Positions 16,980-25,798 of a stretch of 64,000 nt of DNA are shown one piece after another (position 1 is the stretch's first letter; each line of letters opens with the position of its first letter). Source of the DNA: Planctomycetia bacterium (GTDB taxonomy: Bacteria > Planctomycetota > Planctomycetia > Pirellulales > UBA1268); the NCBI GenBank assembly GCA_026401035.1, contig JAPLNR010000069.1, forward strand, positions 1 through 64,000, given 5' to 3'. Below the pieces are notes generated by a model. The model was not told where the DNA came from, did not search any database, and was given only the letters and a program-made list of their open reading frames with translations. The position numbers and the translations under genes are program-made.

Positions 16980-19321
16980 GTGGTTTTCGCCGCCGGGTGG
17001 ACCCGCCGCGGCCGTTGGGCGGTCGCACCGGCCGCGAGGAGTTTCATTTCGACGACGGCGGCCAGATAGGCGAGCGTCGACTCGGCGCCCTGATTCTCGT
17101 TGGCCCTGTCTTCGAGCAGTCCGTCGCGGCAGCCGCCGGTCCGCGGGTCGCAGAGGGCCACGCCGAGAACGTTGTGGCCATGAAACCAGTCAAACGCAGT
17201 CCAGGCCCTGTCGAGCCAGGCCGAGTCGCCCGTGGCATGGAAGGCCTCGATGCAGGCTGCGATCGTGGCCTGGGCCTCGATCGGCTGCTGGTCGAAGACG
17301 GCTGCCGCTCCGTCGCGGGGCAGGAACCCGTGGCAGCCGACCGGGGAAAAACGGCCCGTCGGTGAGAGCTGGATCGCCGCGAGCCAGTCGAGCATTGCCA
17401 GGCCGGTCTGCAGGGCGTCCTCGTTGCCCGTCCAGCGTCCGCTGAGGATCAGGGCTTGGCAGGGGCGGGCATTTTCGTAGGCGACGATGTCTTCGAACCA
17501 CGGCCAGTCGGCAGCCGCATTCCTGCGGTGGAGGTCGAGAAGCCGCTCGGTGAGTTGTCGACGGATCGTCTCCACGAGCCGGTCGCCGTGCAGGCGGCGG
17601 AGGTATTCCTGGATGCCGATGATCGCCAGAGCCCAGGCTCGCGGGCTCGTGCTGGCGGTGACGGAACGGATCGCCGGCTCGAAATAGTTCATGGCCCAGC
17701 GGCTCAGGCTCGGCTGCCGCGAGCGGCCGATGCAGGTGCCGAGCGCGACGACGGCCCGGCCCAGGCAGTCGTCGGTGCCGCCGTCGTCGAGCCAGCGGCG
17801 GTCAAACCCGAGGAAATTCCGAAACCGGCCGCTCGACGGCACGAAGGCATGGCCGAGAAACGCGGCATAGACCGCCGCCGCCCGGCTGGTCGGCTGTGAT
17901 TCCAGGCCAAGCTCCTCGAGCAGCACCATGAGCGTGAGGGCCCGGGCGTTGTCGTCGGTGCAGTAGCCCTCGGAGCGATTGGGAACATCGTGGGCCGCAT
18001 GCTGCAGAATTCCGGTTGAGTCGGTGAGCCGCCAGAGGTGGTCAAGCGCGAGCGGCGGCAGAGGTTGCCGGTGGGGCCGCGAGGACTGCGGGGAATGGCC
18101 CGACGATCCCTTGCCGACGGACTGTGCCGTGCCGGAACGCCGCAGTTTCACCGTCGTCGATCGTCGTGTCTGGGCAAATGCCTCGGCATACCGCTCGGCG
18201 ACGCGGCTCCAGATCATGTCGCGGCCAAGGAGATACCCGCGCTTCCGCATGGCGTGATGCCGCACGGGGTCGGCGAGCAGACCGCAGACCTCGCGGGCGA
18301 TCGCCTCGGCGTTCCGGAACGGCACGAGGATGCCGCGGCTGTCGTCGAGCAGTTCGCGGGCATGCCAGTAGGGTGTCGATAGCACCGCCTTGCCGCAGCC
18401 GAAGGCATAGGCCAGCGTGCCCGACGTGATCTGGTCTTCGTTGAGGTACGGCGTGACGTAGATGTCGGCGGCGCCGATGAAAGTGAGCAGTTCCGGCATG
18501 TCGACGAAGCGGTTGTGAAAGACCACGTGCTTCTCCACGCCGAGATCCACGGCCATCTGCTCGAGCTGCTCCCGGTAGCCTTCGCCCTGCTCGCGGAGCA
18601 GATGTGGGTGGGTGGCTCCCAGCACCACGTACCGCGTGGCGGGATGCTGCTCCACCACGGCGGGCAGCGCCCTGATCACGTGCTCGATGCCCTTGTTGGG
18701 CGAGAGCAGGCCGAACGTGAGGAGCACGTTGTCGCCTTCCATACCGAAGCGGTCCTTGTGGAAATTCGGATCGACGAACTCCACGTCGGGAATGCCGTGG
18801 GGAATCACGTCGATCCGGTCGTCGGCAACGCCGTAGACCTCGCGGAGCAGCCCGCGGCCACGCTGCGTCATGACGGCCAGCCGGGCCGAGAGATGAAGCA
18901 CATCGCTCATGACCCGCCGCTGATCGGGCGTGGGGTGGGCGAGAACGGTATGGAGCGTGGTGTGGATCGGCGCCCGGACGTTCCGCATCAGTTCGAGCAC
19001 GTGCCCGCCGGCGTCGCCGCCGAAGATGCCGTACTCGTGCTGGAGGGAGACGACGTCGACGTTCGAGAGATTCAGGAACTCGGCGGCCCGTTGGTAGGCC
19101 GTCACGTCGGCGTCGGCGCACTCGAACCGCACCTCGGCGGGATACTCGTAGGATCGTCCACCGTCGTTCATCGGCACGACGAGACAATCGGCCTGCGGGA
19201 GGTGGGCAGCGACGGCGTTGCGCACGTCGCGGGTGAACGTGGCGATGCCGCAACGGCGCGGGGCGTAGTTGCCGATGAAGGCGATGCGGTTGAGAACGCT
19301 GCCGGTGGAGGAGGGAGTCAT
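16973..19321 (-). CDS. GT4 glycosyltransferase fused to an alpha/alpha-toroid glycosidase-like domain
   Basis: This protein has 782 aa from the ATG at 19321 (a further ATG or alternative start lies 7 codons upstream). Residues 1-370 are a GT-B glycosyltransferase of group 1: IAFIGNYAPRRCGIATFTRDV at the N-terminus, FGLLSPNKGIEHVIRAL at the second Rossmann start, and the donor-site segment NEDQITSGTLAYAFG. After a basic, Pro/Ser-rich linker (about 375-410), residues 410-770 have the helical pattern of an alpha/alpha toroid (EGYCTDDNARALTL, ENARPCQALILSGRW, YLAAVVEMKLLA). It overlaps the GH130 gene. Similar GT4-toroid proteins beside GH130 are known in other bacteria; making and trimming a mannose-containing glycan is an inference. 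Confidence 0.85.
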   Translation of the reverse strand: MTPSSTGSVLNRIAFIGNYAPRRCGIATFTRDVRNAVAAHLPQADCLVVPMNDGGRSYEYPAEVRFECADADVTAYQRAAEFLNLSNVDVVSLQHEYGIFGGDAGGHVLELMRNVRAPIHTTLHTVLAHPTPDQRRVMSDVLHLSARLAVMTQRGRGLLREVYGVADDRIDVIPHGIPDVEFVDPNFHKDRFGMEGDNVLLTFGLLSPNKGIEHVIRALPAVVEQHPATRYVVLGATHPHLLREQGEGYREQLEQMAVDLGVEKHVVFHNRFVDMPELLTFIGAADIYVTPYLNEDQITSGTLAYAFGCGKAVLSTPYWHARELLDDSRGILVPFRNAEAIAREVCGLLADPVRHHAMRKRGYLLGRDMIWSRVAERYAEAFAQTRRSTTVKLRRSGTAQSVGKGSSGHSPQSSRPHRQPLPPLALDHLWRLTDSTGILQHAAHDVPNRSEGYCTDDNARALTLMVLLEELGLESQPTSRAAAVYAAFLGHAFVPSSGRFRNFLGFDRRWLDDGGTDDCLGRAVVALGTCIGRSRQPSLSRWAMNYFEPAIRSVTASTSPRAWALAIIGIQEYLRRLHGDRLVETIRRQLTERLLDLHRRNAAADWPWFEDIVAYENARPCQALILSGRWTGNEDALQTGLAMLDWLAAIQLSPTGRFSPVGCHGFLPRDGAAAVFDQQPIEAQATIAACIEAFHATGDSAWLDRAWTAFDWFHGHNVLGVALCDPRTGGCRDGLLEDRANENQGAESTLAYLAAVVEMKLLAAGATAQRPRRVHPAAKTTC

Positions 19322-19789
19322 GGGGCCTCGGGGAGCAAGCAACCAGCATGCCTGCCGCGGAACCCGGCGAAAAAGTGAACCATTCGCCAGACGCGGATCG
19401 GACGCCCGGCGAATTGCCGAGCGCGATCCCTCCCTGCGTTGCCAGGATTATACCCACGCCGGCGCCGGCGGTGAATGATGATGCCTGCTCAAAGGCGGTT
19501 AGCCGCAAGACACATCCGCCCCGAGGCAACTGGTTGCGTGGGGTCTGATAGCGCGTAAGAAGGCCGTCTCAATCCTGTTCGGCCCGGCCTGTGTCAACAA
19601 CCCGCATTGGTCGCCGGCGGCAGAAGTCTCCTTCGCGCTACATTTTCTCCTTTGACGACCTACGGAGCTGCCGACCTCAGAAGGTCGAAAATGCAGACGC
19701 TCGTCGAGCTTCCGCCGACCGACTCCCCAGCATCGGGAGTCGCAGGTGTTGGAAAGTGAAACAGCAGAGATCGCTGGTTCCACAGTCTG
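19322..19789. other. Intergenic region, no gene seen
   Basis: These 468 bases separate the 5' end of the glycosyltransferase gene from the 3' end of the DHDPS-like gene. Short frames occur (for example 19499-19783 on the minus strand) but have no recognisable content and no ribosome binding site. The part near 19322-19500 must hold the glycosyltransferase promoter. The base composition around 19600-19780 is less GC-rich than the neighbours. Confidence 0.5.
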
Positions 19790-20770
19790 TTAGCAGGACT
19801 GCATGGCGCCGTCGATCCGCTCGAGGATGGTGGCGATGATCTCGCGATCGGAGCCGGGACGGCGCGGGCTCTGCGGATGCGGCTCGTCGCTGGCGATCAG
19901 GCCCTTGAGGTGCAATGCCTGGGCCATTGAATGCTTGTAGGCCGGCACTGGGCGGCGGAAGGCGAAGTCGCCGAGAGCCTGCAGGGCGTCGTCGAGTTCG
20001 TCGCAGCGGGAGTCGCCCGCGGCCCACCAGTGATCCCGCCGCGCAAACGCCTCGGGAGCGGCGGTCGAAAGGCCGAGCAGCCAATCGCTGCCGTATCGCA
20101 CCATGTCGATCGCCAGATCGTTGCCGGTGAAGACGTGAAACTCGGGCCGCACCCGGTCGCGGAGGGCGAGCCGTTGCCATTCGAGCCGTCGCGACAGCGA
20201 CGAGTGCTTGGCACCGATGCAGTTGGGAATCTGCATCAGCTCCGCGTAGGCGTCGAGGCCGAGCACGCGGCCGCTGGGCACGAACTCAGTCGAGAGCTCG
20301 AAGCCGATGAACCGCTCGCAGCGGCCGGCGAGCGCCCGGGTGCGGGCGATCATGTCGGCATCGCTGCCGGCCGTGAGTCCAAACGACGGAAAGATGACGG
20401 GCGTGGCCCCGACTGCCGCGATCATGTCGAGCTGCCGGCCGTAGGCCGCCTCGTCGAATGCCGCGCCGGGGGCATCGACGACGCAGGCGCCCGCCACGAG
20501 TTCGCCCGAGCCGAGCGTGGCCCGCGCCAGCCGGAGCGCCTCCCCACGGGTGGCGTCGTCGAGAAGGTGGACGTAGCCAGTGTCCATGTTCACGGCGGGC
20601 GTGATCCCAGCCGCGGCCGTGCGGCCGACGTGGGCCGCGAAGTTGGACCAGTCGATCCGCTTGTCGGCAGTGAACGGGAGGAGAATCGCGGAGATCCCGG
20701 TGACCTTCCGCCGCGGCCGCAGCAGCGTGAAGGGATCGGCGGACAGCAGGGGTGTGTGTGTGGTGCTCAT
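19790..20770 (-). CDS. Dihydrodipicolinate synthase/N-acetylneuraminate lyase family protein
   Basis: This 326-aa TIM-barrel class I aldolase has the Schiff-base lysine in IGAKHSSLSR (about residue 190), in the place of the family's KxxSxD. The N-terminal segment ISAILLPFTADKRIDWSNF matches the usual opening strand. The catalytic tyrosine region (normally YYNxP) reads VIFPSFGLTAG here, so true lysine-pathway DapA activity is unlikely and a 2-keto-3-deoxy sugar acid aldolase or dehydratase is more plausible. It is divergent from the Old Yellow Enzyme gene (162 bases between starts). That pair and the isomerase downstream suggest a sugar-acid route. Confidence 0.82.
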   Translation of the reverse strand: MSTTHTPLLSADPFTLLRPRRKVTGISAILLPFTADKRIDWSNFAAHVGRTAAAGITPAVNMDTGYVHLLDDATRGEALRLARATLGSGELVAGACVVDAPGAAFDEAAYGRQLDMIAAVGATPVIFPSFGLTAGSDADMIARTRALAGRCERFIGFELSTEFVPSGRVLGLDAYAELMQIPNCIGAKHSSLSRRLEWQRLALRDRVRPEFHVFTGNDLAIDMVRYGSDWLLGLSTAAPEAFARRDHWWAAGDSRCDELDDALQALGDFAFRRPVPAYKHSMAQALHLKGLIASDEPHPQSPRRPGSDREIIATILERIDGAMQSC

Positions 20771-20931
20771 GCCGCGGAGTATCGACGAGATGCCGCCATG
20801 ATTCCAGTCAGGGCTCCCGCCGACTCCCGCCGAATAGATGCGGCACTGATGGTTTTAGGACACGAAGATGATGCTTCTGCGCAGGCTCGACGACCGCCGG
20901 ACTGCGGTAGACTGTGGCGAGGAGCCCAGCC

Positions 20932-22371
20932 ATGAACTTTCCCCGCATCGCCCGCTTTCGCACGGTCGACGACCTGCGGTCGCACTGCACGGCGATCGCA
21001 GCGCCGATTCCGCTTGACGACGTAGTGCTCGACGCGGCCGAGGGCTCGCCGCTGGCCGCGCCGATCGCCATCGGCGGCCGCCGCGCCGGCAACCGCTGGT
21101 GCATCCATCCGATGGAGGGCTGGGATGCCACCGCCGACGGCCTGCCGACCGACACGCTCCTCCGCCGCTGGAGAAACTTCGGCTTGAGCGGCGCAAAACT
21201 GATCTGGGGGGGCGAGGCCGTGGCCGTCCTTCCGGAAGGCCGCGCGAACCCGAACCAGCTCTGCGCCCCGGCACTCGGCCGCGGCGGGTTCGGCACGCTC
21301 GTGGCCACCGTTCGCGAGGCCCATCGGGCGCGGTATGGAGCGGACGATGATTTCGTGGTGGCGATCCAGCTCACGCACTCGGGACGGTTTTCCAAGCCGA
21401 CGAAGGCCGGCTGGCAGCCGCGGATCGCGTATCACCATCCGCTGCTCGACGCACGGCACCACGTCGACCCGCAGGACGCCGGCTGTGTGCTGTCAGACGA
21501 CGATGTCGAACGGCTCATCGACTGCTACGTGGCGGCCGCCCGCGATGCCGAGGCGGCCGGGTTCGACATGGTCGACCTCAAGGCCTGCCATGGCTATCTC
21601 GTGCATGAGTTTCTTTCCGCCCGCCGGCGACCGGGCCGCTTCGGCGGCGACTTCGCTGGCCGCACGCGACTCTTGCGAACGCTCGTGGCACGGGTGCGGG
21701 CGGAGGCGCCGAGCCTCGCGATCGGCGTCCGGCTCTCGCTCTTCGACAGCGTGCCGTGGCACAAGGTGGGAGATCACGGCGAGCCGTGGCCCTTCGCGGA
21801 TGCGCTCCCCTATGACTGCGGGTTTGGCGTCGACGCAGACGACCCCACGCGGATCGATCTTGCGGAGCCGATCCGATTGCTCGAGGAGCTTCGCGACGCC
21901 GGTGTGGCCGCGGTCAATCTCTCCGCCGGCTCGCCCTATACCGTGCCGCATGTCACCCGTCCGGCGGCGTTTCCGCCGTCGGACGGCTATCCGCCGCCGG
22001 AGGATCCGCTCGTCGGCGTGTGGCGGCAGATCGAGGCCGCCGCCCGGGCGAAAGCGGCGGTGCCCGGGCTTGTGATGGTGGGCTCGGGCTACACCTACCT
22101 GCAGGAGTATGTTGCCCATGCCGCGCAGGCGGCGGTTCGCACGGGGATGATCGACATTGTGGGCCTCGGTCGGATGGTGCTTTCCTATCCGGAACTGCCG
22201 GCCGATGCGCTCGCCGGTAAAACGCTCACGCGAAACCGGATCTGCCGGACGTTCAGCGACTGTACGACCGCCCCGCGCAACGGACTCCGTAGCGGCTGCT
22301 ATCCGCTCGACGACTTTTACAAGCAGCTCGAGCCGGAGGCATCCCGGCTGAAGTCGATCAAAAACGCCTGA
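20932..22371 (+). CDS. Old Yellow Enzyme-like NADH:flavin oxidoreductase
   Basis: This 479-aa FMN-binding TIM barrel resembles the N-terminal half of 2,4-dienoyl-CoA reductase. Markers are WCIHPMEGWDA (FMN loop), QLTHSGRFSKP (substrate His/Arg), KACHGYLVHEFLSARRRPGRFGG, and IDIVGLGRMVLSYPE near the C-terminus. The FAD/NADH domain and iron-sulfur cysteines of the larger enzymes are absent, so it is of the short type. The ATG at 20932 follows GAGGAG (20919-20924). It probably reduces an activated double bond in a catabolic intermediate; the substrate is unknown. The strand and spacing allow co-expression with the isomerase 186 bases downstream. Confidence 0.87.
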   Translation: MNFPRIARFRTVDDLRSHCTAIAAPIPLDDVVLDAAEGSPLAAPIAIGGRRAGNRWCIHPMEGWDATADGLPTDTLLRRWRNFGLSGAKLIWGGEAVAVLPEGRANPNQLCAPALGRGGFGTLVATVREAHRARYGADDDFVVAIQLTHSGRFSKPTKAGWQPRIAYHHPLLDARHHVDPQDAGCVLSDDDVERLIDCYVAAARDAEAAGFDMVDLKACHGYLVHEFLSARRRPGRFGGDFAGRTRLLRTLVARVRAEAPSLAIGVRLSLFDSVPWHKVGDHGEPWPFADALPYDCGFGVDADDPTRIDLAEPIRLLEELRDAGVAAVNLSAGSPYTVPHVTRPAAFPPSDGYPPPEDPLVGVWRQIEAAARAKAAVPGLVMVGSGYTYLQEYVAHAAQAAVRTGMIDIVGLGRMVLSYPELPADALAGKTLTRNRICRTFSDCTTAPRNGLRSGCYPLDDFYKQLEPEASRLKSIKNA

Positions 22372-22372
22372 G

Positions 22373-22453
22373 CCGGATCCGGGCAGCGCCGCCTGCGCCA
22401 GATCCGGGCAGCGCTGCCTGCGCTGGGCCCGGGCAGCGGTGGCAAGCCGGTGT
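22373..22453 (+). repeat. Three degenerate GC-rich tandem units
   Basis: Between the oxidoreductase and isomerase genes the motif CGGGCAGCG recurs three times with about 25-base spacing (units start near 22378, 22403 and 22429), the last one diverged. Each contains a short self-complementary core such as GGCAGCGCTGCC. It could form stem-loops at the end of the oxidoreductase mRNA. No coding potential is seen. Confidence 0.5.
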
Positions 22454-22557
22454 AGGCGATCCCGGCCAGAAGCGGCTGCAGGCTCCTGGAATCGATGGCA
22501 TTCATGGTGTGCCTCCGGTGGATTACCATGATCGCCCCCAAGGAGAGGACGCCATTC

Positions 22558-23385
22558 ATGACGATGCGCTACGCAATTTGTAACGAGACCTATGTCGACT
22601 GGCCGTTCGCCAAGGCCTGCGACCATGCGGCCGCCTGCGGCTACACGGGTCTCGAGATCGCGCCCTTCACGCTCGGACCACTCGCCACCGATGTCTCGCC
22701 GCAGCAGCGGCGGACCCTCGCCCGCACGATCGAGGAGGCGGGGCTTGCGTGCGTCGGCCTGCATTGGCTCCTCGCCAAGACGACGGGATTTCACGTCACG
22801 CATCCCGATCCGGCCGTCAGGCAGCGAACGGTCGACTACCTCGGCGACCTGGCGCGGCTCGGCGCCGATCTCGGCGGTCGTGTGCTCGTCTTCGGGTCGC
22901 CCCTGCAGCGGAGCCTGATGCCCGGCGTGTCGCCGGCCGAGGCCCTCGACCATCTCGATGAGGTGTTTGGAAAACTGGTGCCGGTGCTCGAGCAGACGAA
23001 CATGGTCGTGGCGCTCGAGCCGCTCGCACCGGCCGAGACGAATGTGCTCAACACGGCCGCGGAAACCTGCGGCCTGATCGAGCGGATCGGTTCGCCGCAC
23101 GTGCGGCTGCTCCTCGACGTGAAGGCGATGTCGAGCGAGCCGAAGCCGATTCCCGAGATCATCCGGGCGAGTGCCAAACACATCGAGCATTTCCATGCCA
23201 ACGATGCGAACCTCCAGGGACCGGGATTCGGCGCCGTCGACTTCGTGCCGATCTTCAACGCCCTGGAGGAGATCCGTTACGGCGGCTGGGTGAGCGTGGA
23301 GGTATTCGACTACGCTCCCGGCGTCGAGCGGCTCGCGAAGGAGAGCATCGACTACATGCACCGCGTCGCCGGGGCCCGCGAATGA
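22558..23385 (+). CDS. Sugar phosphate isomerase/epimerase (xylose isomerase-like TIM barrel)
   Basis: This 275-aa AP-endonuclease-2/xylose-isomerase-like barrel has the expected metal ligands: Glu in VALEPLAPAET, Asp in LLLDVKAM, His in EHFHANDAN and Glu in VSVEVFDYAPG. The ATG at 22558 follows AAGGAG (22540-22545), with an additional Met two codons later. Members isomerise or epimerise sugars and keto sugars in the cytoplasm. The stop overlaps the next start by four bases (ATGA), so it is coupled to the secreted protein gene. The substrate is not known; a role in the same pathway as the aldolase and flavin enzyme is inferred. Confidence 0.87.
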   Translation: MTMRYAICNETYVDWPFAKACDHAAACGYTGLEIAPFTLGPLATDVSPQQRRTLARTIEEAGLACVGLHWLLAKTTGFHVTHPDPAVRQRTVDYLGDLARLGADLGGRVLVFGSPLQRSLMPGVSPAEALDHLDEVFGKLVPVLEQTNMVVALEPLAPAETNVLNTAAETCGLIERIGSPHVRLLLDVKAMSSEPKPIPEIIRASAKHIEHFHANDANLQGPGFGAVDFVPIFNALEEIRYGGWVSVEVFDYAPGVERLAKESIDYMHRVAGARE

Positions 23386-24662
23386 ACCGACCTTGTGCGG
23401 CCTTTGTGATGCGTGCTGCCCTCGCGATAGTGCTTGCGTATCTCGCGGGGGACGGTGTCTGGGCCGCGGAAAGTGGTGCGGCTGCGGCCCAGGTGAGCGG
23501 AGTGAGCGTGGCGGCGTGGGGGAGGATCACCGAGCAGGCTGCGGGGCTGGGCCGGTTCCGATTCGAGATCGACCGCTGGCCTGCGGATGGACGGCTGCCG
23601 GTGCCGGCCGGCTTTCCGCAGATCGTGCGAGCGGGTCTTGTTGGCCGGTCAGACGGCGTCGGGATAGACGGGACAGGCACTCGCATCGAGCTCAATGCCG
23701 CGGCGACGGAGGTTGTTCTCCTCGTGCCGGCGCTTCCCGCGGGCGTGACGTCGGGCACGGTCGCCGTCGAGACCGCCGAGGAGACGCGGCAGTTTGACGA
23801 TGGTCGCATCGTGTTGACGGCCCGCAATGCGAAAATCCTCCCGGGCAGCCGGACGGCCGATGCGAAAGCGACCGCGAAGCTGGAACAGCAGCCAGGCAAC
23901 TCCCGAATCGGCTTCTGGACGAATCCCGACGAGGCCGTGAGCTGGGCGTACCAGGCGTCGCGTTGGGGCAGGTATGACGTCGTGCTGACGTACTCGACAG
24001 GCGGACCGGACGGCACGGAAATCGAAGTCGAGATTGGCGATGCGAAACTGACCGGGCGGCTGGCTGCGACCGGCAGCTGGTACCGCTATGCCGTGCTACC
24101 GCTCGGCGGCGTGTATCTGTCCGCGGCCGGCGAGCAGGTGCTCACGGTGCGGTGCACAAAAAAGACAGGCGGGGCCGTGATGAATCTCAAGAGCATCACG
24201 CTCCTGCCGGCCTGCGAAGGTACGAACCCGGTGCAGGCGGATGACGGCGTCGTCACGCTGCACGGCCGGGATGCGACGGTGCTCGGCACCGCGCTCCGCT
24301 ACGAGCCCGCCGAGAAAAAACAGACGCTCGGCTTTTGGACCCGTGCCACGGATGCCGCCCGGTGGGAGTTTACCGTCCACACGCCGGGGGAATTCGACGT
24401 GGAGGTGCTGCAGGGCTGCGGTGCGGGGCAGGGGGGCAGCACGATGGCCGTGGAGTTTGACGCCGGGCGACTGCCCGCGGTCGCGCCGGTCGAGTTCGTG
24501 GTGGAGGACACCGGCGGATTCCAGCAGTTTCGCCCGCGGGTGGTCGGCCGCGTCGTGCTCACGGCCGCCGGAGCGCATGAAGTGCGGATCGTGCCGCGAA
24601 AGATCGCCAAGACCGCCGCCTGCGATGTCAGACAGATCCGGCTCGTGCCCGTGAAGCCGTGA
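23382..24662 (+). CDS. Secreted protein with two carbohydrate-binding-like beta-sandwich repeats
   Basis: This 426-aa protein has a signal peptide (MRAALAIVLAYLAGDGVWAAE). Two related segments follow: residues about 150-265 and 285-420. Both open with a leucine-rich strand and contain IGFWTNPDEAVSWAYQ or LGFWTRATDAARWEFTV, then GRYDVVLTYSTG or GEFDVEVLQGCGAG, and end in G-hydrophobic strands (EQVLTVRCTKK / AHEVRIVPRK). This is the pattern of carbohydrate-binding-like domains found at the ends of planctomycete sulfatases and glycosidases, but no catalytic domain is present. It is coupled to the isomerase gene. A periplasmic glycan- or sugar-binding role is inferred, not shown. Confidence 0.7.
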   Translation: MNRPCAAFVMRAALAIVLAYLAGDGVWAAESGAAAAQVSGVSVAAWGRITEQAAGLGRFRFEIDRWPADGRLPVPAGFPQIVRAGLVGRSDGVGIDGTGTRIELNAAATEVVLLVPALPAGVTSGTVAVETAEETRQFDDGRIVLTARNAKILPGSRTADAKATAKLEQQPGNSRIGFWTNPDEAVSWAYQASRWGRYDVVLTYSTGGPDGTEIEVEIGDAKLTGRLAATGSWYRYAVLPLGGVYLSAAGEQVLTVRCTKKTGGAVMNLKSITLLPACEGTNPVQADDGVVTLHGRDATVLGTALRYEPAEKKQTLGFWTRATDAARWEFTVHTPGEFDVEVLQGCGAGQGGSTMAVEFDAGRLPAVAPVEFVVEDTGGFQQFRPRVVGRVVLTAAGAHEVRIVPRKIAKTAACDVRQIRLVPVKP

Positions 24663-24723
24663 TTGCCTGCGCCTGTTTGATTCATTGTGATTCGTCCGTA
24701 TCCACAAAAAGGCATTCAGCATC

Positions 24724-25197
24724 ATGACGCCCGCTCCCTCGGCCCAGACACGCTTCGAAGCTCTTGGTCTCACGCTGCCGCCGGCTCCGAAGCCGATCGG
24801 GGCCTACAAGCCGTTCCTGCAGGTTGGCTCCCATGTCTATGTGTCGGGGCACCTGCCGATGCTCGCCGATGGGGCGTTGCTGCGTGGCCGGGTGGGGGGC
24901 GATCTCGACGCAGATGCAGGCAAGGCCGCGGCCCGGCAGGTGGCGCTCACGATCCTCGCGACGCTGCTGACGAATCTCGACAGCCTCGACCGTGTCGGCC
25001 GGGTGCTCAAGGTGCTCGGCGTGGTGAGTTGCACGCCCGACTTCGAGAAGCACCCGCATGTGATCAACGGCTGCAGCGAACTCTTCGCGGAGATCTGGGG
25101 GGCCGATCACGGCGTCGGTGTGCGGAGCGCCATCGGCGTGACTTCGCTGCCGAGCGGTGTACCAGTCGAGATCGAGGCAATGTTCGAACTGGCGTAG
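24724..25197 (+). CDS. RidA/YjgF family protein
   Basis: This 157-aa protein belongs to the longer RidA-like group (YjgH/TdcF relatives) that hydrolyses reactive enamine/imine intermediates. It has IGAYKPFLQVGSHVYVSGHL at the N-terminal half, the central VVSCTPDFEKHPHVINGC, and VRSAIGVTSLPSGVPVEIEA at the end, with the Arg that contacts the substrate carboxylate. Full length for the group. It follows the secreted protein by 61 bases and may belong to the same transcript, as a clean-up enzyme for the pathway. The REP-like palindrome lies 49 bases downstream. Confidence 0.9.
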   Translation: MTPAPSAQTRFEALGLTLPPAPKPIGAYKPFLQVGSHVYVSGHLPMLADGALLRGRVGGDLDADAGKAAARQVALTILATLLTNLDSLDRVGRVLKVLGVVSCTPDFEKHPHVINGCSELFAEIWGADHGVGVRSAIGVTSLPSGVPVEIEAMFELA

Positions 25198-25245
25198 GCC
25201 CGCCCCCCGAGGCAGGCGAAGCCTCCCCTTCAATCCGCGCAGAAA

Positions 25246-25267
25246 GTAGGACAGGCTTCAGCCTGTC
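25246..25267 (+). repeat. REP-like palindrome, copy 2
   Basis: GTAG plus GACAGGCT-TC-AGCCTGTC, the same 22-nt element as at 14347, 39093 and 39161. It lies between the 3' ends of ridA and the HepT gene, where it could stall transcription from either side. Confidence 0.85.
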
Positions 25268-25384
25268 ATGCCCCGTCATCAAGGCGGGCATCACGCCCAG
25301 CCAGTTCGTCGCCAACATCGATATCGCCCCGCCGTTCCTCGAGCTGGCCGGTGAGGTCGTTGACAGTCACCTTTCCTCTTTCCA

Positions 25385-25798
25385 TCAGGGGCGGATCGCC
25401 ACTCCAAGGGCCTCCCCCAGGCGAATCCAATCCCGGTGCCCAGAATCGACGACCCATCGCAGCACGCTCATGTCGAGCCGATCGTACTGGTGGATGGCAA
25501 CGTTGCGGAAACCCACCATCCCGTGGAGCGATTTCGCCAGCGATTCGTCGATAAGACCTGCCCGCTGCAAAAGAGAGAAGGCGTCAGACTTGCTCTGCGG
25601 AACGCCGAGGTGTCGTTCCGCAACGACGTGCATCGCCATGTCGATCGCGGCCTGACAGCCCCGTTCAATGTTGAGCGTGAGAGCGTCGACGTGCGTGAAG
25701 TTGTCGAGACCCGGGCAGGATCGCACCTCTTCGGCAATCCGTCGCACGCACCTCTCGATGATCGCTGCCTTATTGAGCAGGATGTCGTCAGGCGGCAT
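25385..25798 (-). CDS. hepT: HepT-like toxin (HEPN ribonuclease domain)
   Basis: This 137-aa protein starts at the ATG at 25798, which overlaps the end of the MntA gene by 11 bases. The HEPN signature is complete: RNVAIHQY, i.e. R-x4-H-x-Y, near residue 105, preceded by SLHGMVGF. HepT is an RNase-type toxin that is neutralised when MntA AMPylates the tyrosine in this motif. Order antitoxin-then-toxin and the overlap fit the MntA/HepT class. A short stretch like its C-terminal end (RLGEALGVAIRP) recurs as a remnant near 46890. Confidence 0.9.
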   Translation of the reverse strand: MPPDDILLNKAAIIERCVRRIAEEVRSCPGLDNFTHVDALTLNIERGCQAAIDMAMHVVAERHLGVPQSKSDAFSLLQRAGLIDESLAKSLHGMVGFRNVAIHQYDRLDMSVLRWVVDSGHRDWIRLGEALGVAIRP

